In this document: piece by piece, positions 29,112 to 37,441 of the stretch
Position numbering within the stretch: position 1 is the first letter of the stretch
How the letters are laid out: each line of letters begins with the position of its first letter
From: an uncultured Alphaproteobacteria bacterium
Lineage (GTDB): Bacteria > Pseudomonadota > Alphaproteobacteria > HIMB59 > GCA-002718135
Assembly: GCA_902515745.1 (NCBI GenBank)
Contig: CABXWB010000002.1
Coordinates: 168,579 to 232,578, forward strand
Direction: 5' to 3'
DNA: 64,000 nucleotides
Notes under the pieces: generated by a model
What the model saw: the letters and a program-made list of their open reading frames with translations, nothing else
Told to the model about the DNA's origin: nothing
Databases searched by the model: none
Program-made: the position numbers and the translations under genes

Positions 29112-29903
29112 TTATGTCTCTTGAATTGGGGTGATAGTTTTGGCCAACCCATTATTAATATCAATTTCTATTAAGGCTCCACATATAGTTATTTTTTCAG
29201 TAGCAGGTGTAAATCTGCCTTCAGCCCTATATCCCTTAACAAATCCATGTATTGGATTATTTATATCGAAACCAATTATTGAATTGTAATCACCTGACAT
29301 TCCAACATCTGTTTGATAAGCTGTACCTTTGGGTAAAATAACACTGTCTGCTGTTGGCACATGAGTATGTGTACCTAAAACTGCCGTAACTTGTCCATCA
29401 ACATAATATCCAAATGCCTTTTTTTCAGAAGTTGCTTCACCATGCATATCAATAATAATCGCATCACATGTACTACCCAATTTCTCTTTTTGAAGAAATT
29501 CAATTATACTTTTAAATGGATCATCTAATGATAAATTCATAAATAATCTTAGCATTACTTGTACTACGATAATTTTTTTTCCATTTAAAAGTTCAAACTT
29601 ATAATATCCCTTTCCAGGAACGCCGCCAGGGTAATTCAAAGCTCTAATTATCTTTGGATTTTCTTCAATATAAGAAAGCATATCTCTTTGATCCCATGCA
29701 TGATTCCCAAGTGTGAGTAGATCTAGTCCGCTGGAAAATAATTCTTCTGCATCCTTTTTTGAAAGTCCATAACCAGAAGTAGCATTTTCACCATTAGCAA
29801 TGATCATGTCTGTTTTGTATTTAGATTTGAGTATTGGTATAATTTCTTTAATTTTTTTTCGTGACGCCTTACCGACAATATCACCTATAAAAAGAATTTT
29901 CAT
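29112..29903 (-). CDS. YmdB family metallophosphoesterase (TIGR00282)
   Basis: 263 residues. Metal-binding blocks are KILFIGDIVGKASR at the N-terminus, ANGENATSGYGLSKK, LLTLGNHAWDQRD, IDMHGEATSEK and VLGTHTHVPTAD. The Bacillus relative YmdB is a phosphodiesterase affecting motility and biofilm; the substrate in Alphaproteobacteria is not established. The ATG is coupled to the stop of the 5-FTHF cyclo-ligase gene (ATGA), in a conserved zapA-fau-ymdB order. Confidence 0.9.
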   Translation of the reverse strand: MKILFIGDIVGKASRKKIKEIIPILKSKYKTDMIIANGENATSGYGLSKKDAEELFSSGLDLLTLGNHAWDQRDMLSYIEENPKIIRALNYPGGVPGKGYYKFELLNGKKIIVVQVMLRLFMNLSLDDPFKSIIEFLQKEKLGSTCDAIIIDMHGEATSEKKAFGYYVDGQVTAVLGTHTHVPTADSVILPKGTAYQTDVGMSGDYNSIIGFDINNPIHGFVKGYRAEGRFTPATEKITICGALIEIDINNGLAKTITPIQET

Positions 29904-30481
29904 TGAAAATTATATAAATTTTTTTCAGTAATAACATAATCCACTTTAAAATCAAATTTGTCTATGGGTATGTAATCTAACTTTTGTTCTTCATATGCAT
30001 AGGCTACAGAGATAAATCTATGATTAATTTTATTTAAATAAGCAAAAGTCCTGTCATAATAACCTCCCCCATAACCTAATCTATTTCCCTTATTATCAAA
30101 AGCTAAACAAGGTACAAAAATTAATTCAGGATTTAAAATTTTATTATTATTTTGAGGCTCTGATATATTCATATGTCCTTTTACAAAATTCTCTTCACTC
30201 TTAAATTGCTTAAAGATTAAATGACTATTTTTTTTCTCAATTACAGGAAGACATAAAATTTTATTTTTAATAAAGATAAGATTGTTAAGCTCTCTTGTAT
30301 TTATCTCAGAATTTATAGAAATAAAACTAGATACTATATTGATTTCTTGAAAGTTAATTTTTTCAAATAATTCATTAAACAAAGATAAAGCAAAATGAGA
30401 TGGCTTGTTATTAAAAATCTTATCTCTTATAATTTTTTGTTTTTTTCTGATAATTGATTTTTCATCTTTAATATTATTCAT
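29900..30481 (-). CDS. 5-formyltetrahydrofolate cyclo-ligase
   Basis: 193 residues. The enzyme converts 5-formyl-THF to 5,10-methenyl-THF with ATP, recycling a folate side product. Visible are IIRKKQKIIRDK near the N-terminus, the substrate region FVPCLAFDNKGNRLGYGGGYYDRTF and the closing FDFKVDYVITE. It overlaps zapA by eight bases and ymdB by four. It adds to the folate chemistry elsewhere in the window (metF, fhs) although the operon itself is a standard housekeeping one. Confidence 0.92.
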   Translation of the reverse strand: MNNIKDEKSIIRKKQKIIRDKIFNNKPSHFALSLFNELFEKINFQEINIVSSFISINSEINTRELNNLIFIKNKILCLPVIEKKNSHLIFKQFKSEENFVKGHMNISEPQNNNKILNPELIFVPCLAFDNKGNRLGYGGGYYDRTFAYLNKINHRFISVAYAYEEQKLDYIPIDKFDFKVDYVITEKNLYNFQ

Positions 30482-30893
30482 AATAAGAATTCTTAATTAT
30501 ATCAATTAAACCCTGAACTTTTTTATTTATTTCATCAAATTCTTGATCTAATTTCAATTTTTCATCTTCTAAAATTTTTTTTTCATTTTCTAGTTTTAGT
30601 ATTTTGTCTTTAAGTTCTAAATTGTTCTTTAGATATTCTTCATTCTTGGCATCATTTACTTCTGAACTTCTTTCTATGTTTAATTTTTCTGAAAGCTCTG
30701 CTTGAAGCTCAATAGTGAGAAGTGATAACAATATAGTATCACTTATTTTTCCATTAGAATATTTTGGATTTTGTAATTTATCATCAATTTTTTCATTAAT
30801 TAAATTTATTGAATCTATTATTTTTTTTTCATCTTTTATTTCATATTCTAATGATATTTCTCTGTTTAAAATTTTTGTCTTATAAAAAGGCAT
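30474..30893 (-). CDS. zapA: Cell division protein ZapA
   Basis: 139 residues. The N-terminal ZapA fold is suggested by ILNREISLEYEIKDEKKIID and the central LLSLLTIELQAELSEKL, followed by a long charged coiled coil (about 85-130, LEKKN/LEDEKLKLDQE pattern). ZapA bundles FtsZ filaments at mid-cell. It is placed between a short coiled-coil gene and 5-FTHF cyclo-ligase, the usual alphaproteobacterial order, which supports the weak sequence match. Confidence 0.82.
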   Translation of the reverse strand: MPFYKTKILNREISLEYEIKDEKKIIDSINLINEKIDDKLQNPKYSNGKISDTILLSLLTIELQAELSEKLNIERSSEVNDAKNEEYLKNNLELKDKILKLENEKKILEDEKLKLDQEFDEINKKVQGLIDIIKNSYYE

Positions 30894-30895
30894 AG

Positions 30896-31084
30896 TTATT
30901 TCTTAATTAGAAGTTCCAATTCATCAATATACTCGGACATTTGTTTTCGTAAATTTTTAATTTCATTTTCAAGATTTTTAATTTTTTCTTTTTTGGAAAT
31001 ATGATGATCCCTAAAATCTTCTAAAGCTAATCTTAGATTATTTAAGTTTTCGCTTAGAACTGTAATTTTTTTTTGTATTTCCAT
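30896..31084 (-). CDS. Short coiled-coil protein upstream of zapA (DUF4164-like)
   Basis: 62 residues, almost entirely heptad-like: KKITVLSENLNNLRLALEDF, then IKNLENEIKNLRKQMSEYID. It has no signal or membrane segment. A comparable small coiled-coil protein (DUF4164) often precedes zapA in Alphaproteobacteria, and a role in division beside ZapA is plausible by analogy with ZapB. It is divergent from tkt with an 85-base gap, so the promoter of the zapA operon should be there. Confidence 0.62.
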   Translation of the reverse strand: MEIQKKITVLSENLNNLRLALEDFRDHHISKKEKIKNLENEIKNLRKQMSEYIDELELLIKK

Positions 31085-31112
31085 TATAATTTTATAGTTT
31101 GTAATTTTATAA

Positions 31113-31141
31113 TTGTCACTGTAATGAACCCATATTAAATA
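31113..31141 (+). promoter_or_regulatory. Predicted sigma-70 promoter of tkt
   Basis: TTGTCA at 31113-31118 and TAAATA at 31136-31141 are 17 bases apart, with a likely start near 31148 and a leader of about 20 bases containing AAGGTAAG before the TTG start at 31170. The gap is shared with the divergent zapA operon. Confidence 0.5.
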
Positions 31142-31169
31142 ATTTTATATCAACCATAAAGGTAAGTAT

Positions 31170-33146
31170 TTGAATAATTTAAATAATATCAACAATCTAA
31201 GACAATTATCAAATTGTATTAGATTTTTATCAATGGATGCAGTGGAAAAAGCAAAATCTGGTCATCCAGGTATGCCTATGGGTATGGCGGACATAGCAAC
31301 AGTTCTTTACAAAAATCATTTAAAGTTTGATCCAAATGATCCAGGTTGGATTGATAGAGATAGATTAATTATTTCAAATGGACATGGATCAATGCTTTTA
31401 TACTCTTGTTTGTATCTTACAGGATATAAAGACATTGACATAAATCAAATTAAAAATTTTAGACAATTGCACAATAAAACTGCAGGTCACCCAGAATACG
31501 GAAGTGCAGAAGGGATAGAAACAACTACTGGACCTTTGTCTCAAGGTTTAGCAAACGCAGTTGGAATGGCACTAGCGGAAAAAAAATTATCAAATAATTA
31601 TGGAAAAGAATTATTCGATCATTACACTTATGTTTTTGCTGGAGATGGATGCTTAATGGAAGGTTTAAGTCATGAAGCGTGTAGTCTCGCAGGACATTTA
31701 AAATTAAATAAGCTTATTATGTTTTTTGATAATAATTCTATTTCCATAGATGGATCAACAGATCTTTCAGTTTCAGACAATGTAAAAAAAAGATTTGAAG
31801 CTTATAATTGGAATATAATTGAAATAGATGGTCATAAATATGAGGAAATTGATCAAGCTATAATTCAAGCAAAAAAAAATGATGCTCCAACAATTATATC
31901 TTGTAAAACTAAAATTGGTTTTGGCTCTCCAAACAAAGAGGGTTCAGCCTCATCACATGGTTCACCGCTTGGTGAAGATGAAATTGGTTTAACAAGAAAA
32001 AAATTAGAATGGAATTATTCGCCGTTTGAAATTCCAGATGATTTGTTACGAGAGTGGAGACGTTTCTATAAAAGAAATGAAGAATCAAGAAATTCATGGA
32101 TATCAAAAAACAAAGAATTAATTGAAAGTAAAAATTTTAAAGATAGTTTTTATCAAAAAATTGATCATCAAATTGAAGAGAAACTTAGTGAATTAAAATC
32201 TGGGCATTTTAATGATAAAACAAATTGTGCTTCAAGAAAATCGAGTGAGCTAACGCTAAATGTAATTACAAAGTATCAAAAAAATCTTATTGGTGGATCT
32301 GCTGATCTTACTGGATCAAATAATACTAAGACAAAAGATATGAATGTAATTACATCTAATAATTTTAATGGAAATTATATTCATTATGGCATCAGAGAAC
32401 ATGGAATGGCTGGAGTTATGAATGGCATTGCTTTGCATAAAGGTTTAATTCCATATGGAGGAACGTTTTTGGTATTTACTGATTATTGCAGACCTTCAAT
32501 TAGGTTATCAGCTATTATGAATATACCAGTTATTTATGTAATGACGCATGACTCAATAGGATTAGGAGAAGATGGACCAACCCATCAACCTGTTGAACAT
32601 CTTGCATCTCTAAGATCTTTACCAAATTTAACAGTCATTAGGCCTTGTGATATTATTGAAACTATAGAAGCATGGGAATGTGCAATCAACAATACTGGAC
32701 CAACAATCTTAGTTTTAACAAGGCAAAATCTACCGATGTTACAAAAAGATAATCGTAAAGAAAATCTTGTAAATAAAGGTGCTTATAAAATAAGAGATTT
32801 TAAAGAATATGATGCAACAATTTTATCTTCTGGTTCTGAAGTTGAGATTGCTTGCTCTGCATCAAATAAACTTTTTGAAAACAATAATTTAAAGATAAGA
32901 GTTGTAAGTATGTCTTCATTTGAATTGTTTGAGAAAAATGATGATGGTTATAAAAATGAAATTTTAGGAAATAAACCTATTTTTGCTATTGAGGCTGGAG
33001 TAATAAATGGTTGGGAAAAATATATTAAAAATGAAAATTTTGTTGGTATGTCAACTTTCGGTGAAAGTGGTCCATACAAAGATTTATATAAGCACTTTAA
33101 GATAACAGATGATTACTTAATTGAAAAAATAATTAAAACTTTATAA
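31170..33146 (+). CDS. tkt: Transketolase
   Basis: 658 residues from a TTG at 31170; the preceding AAGGTAAG five bases away supports this rare start, and the next ATG would delete conserved N-terminal sequence. Transketolase moves two-carbon units in the pentose phosphate pathway with thiamine diphosphate. Visible: EKAKSGHPGMPMGMADIA, the thiamine motif GDGCLMEGLSHEACSLAGH, FGSPNKEGSASSHGSPLG, and HDSIGLGEDGPTHQPVEHL. gapA follows after 11 bases, an arrangement shared with many Alphaproteobacteria. Confidence 0.97.
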   Translation: MNNLNNINNLRQLSNCIRFLSMDAVEKAKSGHPGMPMGMADIATVLYKNHLKFDPNDPGWIDRDRLIISNGHGSMLLYSCLYLTGYKDIDINQIKNFRQLHNKTAGHPEYGSAEGIETTTGPLSQGLANAVGMALAEKKLSNNYGKELFDHYTYVFAGDGCLMEGLSHEACSLAGHLKLNKLIMFFDNNSISIDGSTDLSVSDNVKKRFEAYNWNIIEIDGHKYEEIDQAIIQAKKNDAPTIISCKTKIGFGSPNKEGSASSHGSPLGEDEIGLTRKKLEWNYSPFEIPDDLLREWRRFYKRNEESRNSWISKNKELIESKNFKDSFYQKIDHQIEEKLSELKSGHFNDKTNCASRKSSELTLNVITKYQKNLIGGSADLTGSNNTKTKDMNVITSNNFNGNYIHYGIREHGMAGVMNGIALHKGLIPYGGTFLVFTDYCRPSIRLSAIMNIPVIYVMTHDSIGLGEDGPTHQPVEHLASLRSLPNLTVIRPCDIIETIEAWECAINNTGPTILVLTRQNLPMLQKDNRKENLVNKGAYKIRDFKEYDATILSSGSEVEIACSASNKLFENNNLKIRVVSMSSFELFEKNDDGYKNEILGNKPIFAIEAGVINGWEKYIKNENFVGMSTFGESGPYKDLYKHFKITDDYLIEKIIKTL

Positions 33147-33157
33147 AAAGGAGAAAT

Positions 33158-34162
33158 ATGAAAGTTGCAATAAATGGATTTGGAAGAATTGGAAAACTTG
33201 TTCTTAGAGCTTTATTAGAAAAAAATCCTAAAGATATTAATATTGTAGCTATTAATGAACTAGGAAGTGTTGAGAGCAGTGCTCACTTACTTAAATATGA
33301 CAGTGTTCACGGTATTCTTAAAGATGAGATTAGTTCAATCAAAAATGGACTAAAAATTGGTAAACATAAAATTAATTTTTATTCCGAAAGAGATCCAAAT
33401 AACCTTCCTTGGAAATCACTCAAGGTAGATGTTGTTCTTGAATGTAGTGGTGTTTTTACTTCAAAAGAAAAAGCGATTTTTCATTTAAATGCAGGAGCAA
33501 AAAAAGTTATTATTTCAGCACCAGCTTCAAATGTAGATGCCACAATTGTTCAAGGTGTAAATAACAATACCATTGAAAAAAATCATAACGTAATTTCAAA
33601 CGGATCTTGTACTACTAACTGTCTTGCTCCTTTAGCTATGGTTCTTGATGAAAAATTAGGAATTGAAAGTGGCTTCATGACAACAATTCATAGTTACACT
33701 GGTGATCAAAGAACTGTTGATCAAACTCATTCTGACTTTAGAAGAGCAAGAGCTGCAGCTGAGTCAATGATTCCGACTTCTACAGGAGCGGCAAAGGCTT
33801 TGAGTCTAGTCTTACCAAAATTAAAAGGTAAACTAGATGGAACAGCTATTCGAGTACCTACTCCTAATGTCTCACTTATAGATCTTACATTTGTAAGTAA
33901 GAAAAAAACTAACCCAGAAAAAATTAATTCTATAGTTCTTCAAGCTTCAAAAACTAAAAAATTAAATGGAATTCTAACAACAAACTCATTACCTCTAGTT
34001 TCAATTGATTTTAATCATAATTCAAGCAGTTCTGTATTTGATATGAGTCAAACACAAGTTGTCAAAGATAAATTCTGTAGAGTTTTATCTTGGTATGATA
34101 ATGAATGGGGATTCTCAAATAGAATGGTAGACACTATGGTTGATCTTAAAAAATTTATTTAG
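33158..34162 (+). CDS. gapA: Glyceraldehyde-3-phosphate dehydrogenase
   Basis: 334 residues. NAD fold INGFGRIGKLVLRAL at the N-terminus, catalytic Cys151 in SNGSCTTNCLAP, and the conserved ATRVPTPNVS-like segment AIRVPTPNVSLIDL, with WYDNEWGFSNRMVD at the end. A strong ribosome-binding site (AAAAGGAG) precedes the ATG. No pgk follows here, so the usual gap-pgk pairing is broken; the next gene is an uncharacterised one that starts with a GTG sharing the last base of the stop. Confidence 0.97.
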   Translation: MKVAINGFGRIGKLVLRALLEKNPKDINIVAINELGSVESSAHLLKYDSVHGILKDEISSIKNGLKIGKHKINFYSERDPNNLPWKSLKVDVVLECSGVFTSKEKAIFHLNAGAKKVIISAPASNVDATIVQGVNNNTIEKNHNVISNGSCTTNCLAPLAMVLDEKLGIESGFMTTIHSYTGDQRTVDQTHSDFRRARAAAESMIPTSTGAAKALSLVLPKLKGKLDGTAIRVPTPNVSLIDLTFVSKKKTNPEKINSIVLQASKTKKLNGILTTNSLPLVSIDFNHNSSSSVFDMSQTQVVKDKFCRVLSWYDNEWGFSNRMVDTMVDLKKFI

Positions 34163-34560
34163 TGCCTAAAAAAATTTGTTTTGCAGTATCGACACTAACA
34201 CAAATTGAAAATTTAATAAAATTTAGAAAATCAAAGTTCAAAACTTCGATCATATTTATAAAATATTTTTTAATTAAAGGTTTTGGGATAGAGTGGCTTA
34301 GAACGTTAATAAACCATATTAAAAATAAATATAAGACACACAATATTAAGTTTTTTATCGACTCAGGCTATGATCAAGGTCTTAGTATATTATTAATTCA
34401 CGAAAATATTGATTATTTAAAATTAAAAAATAATAAAATCACCTTAAATAAAATTAATCAGATTGCTAAAAAAAATAAGGTTTTATTAAATCCAACTTTT
34501 GATGTAGTAGATCTTACAAAAATTAAAAATATACAAAAAAAACTTAAGATAAAACTATGA
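34162..34560 (+). CDS. Conserved-looking hypothetical protein between gapA and efp
   Basis: 132 residues, basic (many Lys), no signal peptide, no long hydrophobic helix. I do not recognise a domain. The only distinctive segment is FFIDSGYDQGLSILLIHENI near the middle, which could be a nucleotide- or substrate-facing loop in a small alpha/beta fold. Translation would begin at a GTG whose first base is the last base of the gapA stop, and it ends in an ATGA overlap with efp, so it is locked into a gapA-efp-suhB operon. That coupling is the main evidence that it is expressed. Confidence 0.6.
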   Translation: MPKKICFAVSTLTQIENLIKFRKSKFKTSIIFIKYFLIKGFGIEWLRTLINHIKNKYKTHNIKFFIDSGYDQGLSILLIHENIDYLKLKNNKITLNKINQIAKKNKVLLNPTFDVVDLTKIKNIQKKLKIKL

Positions 34561-35126
34561 AAATAGATGGTAATGAAATTAAAGTTGGAAATATTTTAGA
34601 GATTAATAACAAACTTTGGAAAGTTTTGAAAACTCAGCATACTCAACCAGGAAAGGGTGGTGCCTTCTTACAGGCTGAACTTAAAGCAATAAGAGAAGGT
34701 ACTAAAATGAATAGTAGGTTTAGATCATCAGAAACAGTAGAAAGAGCTATTCTTGATGAAAAAGAATTTCAATATCTTTATGATGATAATAATAATTTTA
34801 TATTCATGGATAAACAAACTTATGAACAAATAGAACTTGGTTCAGACATATTAACTGAGGATCAATCAAAATTTTTAGTTGAGAATAGTAATGTTATTAT
34901 TAATTTTTATAATGAAAAACCGGTCGGAATTGACTTGCCTGATACTGTAGAATTAACTGTTTTAGAAACTGAAGGTGTTGTAAAAGGTCAGACAGCTGCT
35001 TCATCATATAAACCAGCTACTTTAGAAAAGAATATTAAAACATCTGTACCTCAATTTATTGCAGTTAATGATAAAATAGTAATAAGTACAATTGACGCTA
35101 GTTATATAGAAAAATCAAAAAATTAA
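34557..35126 (+). CDS. efp: Elongation factor P
   Basis: 189 residues in three beta-barrel domains, the standard EF-P length. The loop HTQPGKGGAFLQAEL carries Lys33 at the position modified or contacted at the ribosomal P site in other species; the modification genes (epmA/epmB or others) are not in the window. It relieves stalling on polyproline. Further blocks are RFRSSETVERAILDEKEFQYLYDD and FYNEKPVGIDLPDTVEL. It overlaps the hypothetical gene by four bases and suhB by one (TAATG). Confidence 0.96.
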   Translation: MKIDGNEIKVGNILEINNKLWKVLKTQHTQPGKGGAFLQAELKAIREGTKMNSRFRSSETVERAILDEKEFQYLYDDNNNFIFMDKQTYEQIELGSDILTEDQSKFLVENSNVIINFYNEKPVGIDLPDTVELTVLETEGVVKGQTAASSYKPATLEKNIKTSVPQFIAVNDKIVISTIDASYIEKSKN

Positions 35127-35902
35127 TGCAGCCTGCTGTAATTAATATCTTTGAAAAGTCAGTAAAAAAAGCTGGTAAAATATTATTAAGAGATTTTGGA
35201 GAATTAGAAAATTTACAGATACAATCTAAATCAGTTGGAGATTTTGTAACAAATGCAGATATTAAAGTAGAAAAAACACTTTTAGAAACTCTAAAATATT
35301 ATTATCCAGATTATACTTACATTACTGAAGAAACTGGTGAAATAAAAGGTGATGAAAACACAATAATTATTGACCCAATTGATGGAACCTCAAATTTTAT
35401 ACATGGAATACCTCATGTGGGAATAATCGTTTCTAAAATGACAAATGGTGAAATCACAGACGGTGTGATTTATAATCCAATTTTAAACGAATTTTTTTGG
35501 AGTTCTAAGGGTAAAGGTTCATGGTGTAATAATAGTAGACTTAGAGTGTCAAACAGGCAAATTTTTTCAGATTGCTTGATAGGCACTGGTCTTCCGTTTG
35601 GAGAAAGAATTTATAAAAACTATTTAAGTGAGATTGATGAAATCCTAAAATCATCTGCAGGAATAAGAAGACTGGGTTCTGCAGGCCTTGATCTTGCTTA
35701 TGTTGCCTCTGGTAAATTAGATGGTTTTTGGGAAAAAGATCTAAATTTATGGGATGTTTCAACGGGCATTCTTTTAGTTAAAGAAGCTGGAGGAAAAATT
35801 TCTAAAATAGATGGAAATGAGTGGGAGATAAATTCTCGTGATTTAGTTGCTTCAAATAATAAAATTCATAATGAATTAGTTAAAAAACTTACTTTACTTT
35901 GA
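35126..35902 (+). CDS. suhB: Inositol monophosphatase family protein SuhB
   Basis: 258 residues. The metal-binding signatures are FVTNADIKVEKTL, ITEETGE, DPIDGTSNFIHGIPHVG and LNLWDVSTGILLVKEAGG. It hydrolyses inositol phosphates in vitro; E. coli SuhB also acts on rRNA transcription antitermination, so the physiological role is open. It is coupled to efp, matching the efp-suhB order of other Alphaproteobacteria. Confidence 0.93.
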   Translation: MQPAVINIFEKSVKKAGKILLRDFGELENLQIQSKSVGDFVTNADIKVEKTLLETLKYYYPDYTYITEETGEIKGDENTIIIDPIDGTSNFIHGIPHVGIIVSKMTNGEITDGVIYNPILNEFFWSSKGKGSWCNNSRLRVSNRQIFSDCLIGTGLPFGERIYKNYLSEIDEILKSSAGIRRLGSAGLDLAYVASGKLDGFWEKDLNLWDVSTGILLVKEAGGKISKIDGNEWEINSRDLVASNNKIHNELVKKLTLL

Positions 35903-35926
35903 AATCTATATAAATATAAGACAGTC

Positions 35927-36154
35927 ATGAAAAAAGATATACATCCTAAATATCATGAAATAAATGTTGTTATGACTGATGGATCTACTTTTAAAACTAG
36001 ATCTACTTGGGGTAAAGAAGGTGAAACTCTTAAATTAGAAATTGATTCTAAATCTCACCCTGCATGGACCGGTGGTAAAGCTGGTCTTAATGAATCTGAA
36101 GGACAGGTAGCTAGATTCCAAAAAAGATTTAAAGGTCTTAAAATTAATAAATAA
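35927..36154 (+). CDS. rpmE: 50S ribosomal protein L31
   Basis: 75 residues. The opening [20 protein letters not shown] and the block [20 protein letters not shown] are characteristic of alphaproteobacterial L31. The four zinc-binding cysteines of the E. coli-type form are absent, so this is a zinc-independent version. It ends one base before the end of the convergent DUF1192 gene. Confidence 0.95.
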   Translation: MKKDIHPKYHEINVVMTDGSTFKTRSTWGKEGETLKLEIDSKSHPAWTGGKAGLNESEGQVARFQKRFKGLKINK

Positions 36155-36343
36155 TTATTTAAAAAACTTTTCAGCATTAAGTTTTAAATTTTCCTTCTTT
36201 TTTATCTCATCTTGAACTCTTAGTAATTCAGTTTGAAGTTCAGAAATATAATTTTGTAAATCCTCAACACTGAAATCATCCAAATTTAATATTTTAACCG
36301 TCTTTTGTTTTTCATCAACTTCAAAAAAATCTGTCATAGTCAT
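36155..36343 (-). CDS. DUF1192 family small coiled-coil protein
   Basis: 62 residues. The family pattern is visible as LNLDDFSVEDLQNYISELQTEL-type sequence, that is an L-x-x-L-S/V-x-x-E-L helix opening, followed by a charged helix IKKKENLKLNAEKFFK. DUF1192 is a short alphaproteobacterial family without a known function. It is tail to tail with rpmE with no spacer and divergent from trcR with 44 bases between starts. Confidence 0.8.
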   Translation of the reverse strand: MTMTDFFEVDEKQKTVKILNLDDFSVEDLQNYISELQTELLRVQDEIKKKENLKLNAEKFFK

Positions 36344-36387
36344 ATTTTGTTATATATTATTTTTTGATTATATTATATGAGCCAATT

Positions 36388-36930
36388 ATGAAATATCCTT
36401 TAATGCCTAAAGCAACAGCAATATGGTTAGTAGAAAATACAGCTCTATCGTTTGATCAAATAGCTGAATTCTGTGGATTACATGAATTAGAGGTTCAAGG
36501 AATAGCTGATGGAGAAGTTGCTGTCGGTATGAGAGGTTATGATCCAATTGATAATAATCAATTAACAAAAGAAGAAATAGAAAGATGTGAAAAAGATAAT
36601 GCAGCTCGTTTGAGTCTTATTAAGTCTGATGTAATTGAAGATTTACCCCCAAGAAAAAAAGATTCTAAATATACACCTCTATCTTTAAGACAAGAAAAAC
36701 CATATGCTATTTTATGGCTTATAAAAAGATATCCGACTGAATTAAGTAGTTCTCAAATTGCTAAACTTACCGGCTCAACAAAAAATACAGTAGAGGCTAT
36801 AAGAAATGGTACATACAGAGAAGCAGTTCTTGAGGCAAAGAGTCCAATGGATGTTGGTTTATGTACTTATAAGGATCTCGAAAGAACTTTAAATAGAACT
36901 AGAACAAAAAAAGTAGATCAAGAAAATTAA
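36388..36930 (+). CDS. trcR: TrcR / DUF1013 family cell-cycle transcriptional regulator
   Basis: 180 residues from ATG 36388; an upstream in-frame TTG at 36364 adds eight residues that do not fit the family. The family opens MPKATAIWLVENTALSFDQI-like, with FCGLHELEVQGIADGEVAVG and the second helix block LSSSQIAKLTGSTKNTVEAI. Caulobacter TrcR binds RNA polymerase and promoters of cell-cycle genes; both halves here look like helix-turn-helix folds. The stop codon shares TTAA with the DUF2878 gene on the other strand. Confidence 0.88.
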   Translation: MKYPLMPKATAIWLVENTALSFDQIAEFCGLHELEVQGIADGEVAVGMRGYDPIDNNQLTKEEIERCEKDNAARLSLIKSDVIEDLPPRKKDSKYTPLSLRQEKPYAILWLIKRYPTELSSSQIAKLTGSTKNTVEAIRNGTYREAVLEAKSPMDVGLCTYKDLERTLNRTRTKKVDQEN

Positions 36931-37439
36931 TCATTTTTCATAACGAAATTTAGATAATAAAACATCAAGATCATCCAAAATAATACCATTAAAATAATAA
37001 AAATCTGAAGGTTATATATTTTTATAATTCCGATAGGTTGACCAAGATAATAGGTTAAAGGTCCTAAAACTCCACTTAAAATAATTCCTAAAATTTTATA
37101 ACTTTTAAAAAAAGTAAGAATTTCATCAAAAAGTGTACTAAAACTAAACCATAAAACAATCATCCATAATGGCAGAGTGCCAAGTTTAGCAATAGTTTCA
37201 AAATCGTAAATTTGGAAATAAACTAATAAAGTATCAAAAAAATATCCTGGAACTGAAATCAAAAGTGAAATCTTAATAAATTTTTGTTTATTATGATTAA
37301 AATAAAAATAAGTTAGTAAGAAAATAATTCCAACCCAGATGCCCAACATAGGATTAGAAAATTTTGTTTCACCAAATACACAGGCTAACCAAGTTAGTTG
37401 ATAGCCAGTTAAGACTAAAAATACTTTTAGTTTTTGCAT
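36927..37439 (-). CDS. DUF2878 family membrane protein
   Basis: 170 residues with about six hydrophobic segments. Blocks GYQLTWLACVFGE near the N-terminus and PGYFFDTLLVYFQIYDF in the middle, plus the location after a cyclopropane-synthase-like gene, fit DUF2878. The function is unknown, but members accompany photolyase / DUF1365 / cyclopropane-synthase clusters in many proteobacteria. It is last in the minus-strand operon, two bases after the methyltransferase gene. Confidence 0.82.
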   Translation of the reverse strand: MQKLKVFLVLTGYQLTWLACVFGETKFSNPMLGIWVGIIFLLTYFYFNHNKQKFIKISLLISVPGYFFDTLLVYFQIYDFETIAKLGTLPLWMIVLWFSFSTLFDEILTFFKSYKILGIILSGVLGPLTYYLGQPIGIIKIYNLQIFIILMVLFWMILMFYYLNFVMKND

Positions 37440-37441
37440 TT

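Noticed and set aside
30474..30481. 6S RNA gene between zapA and the 5-FTHF cyclo-ligase, where some proteobacteria have it
   Set aside because: The two genes overlap by eight bases here, leaving no room.
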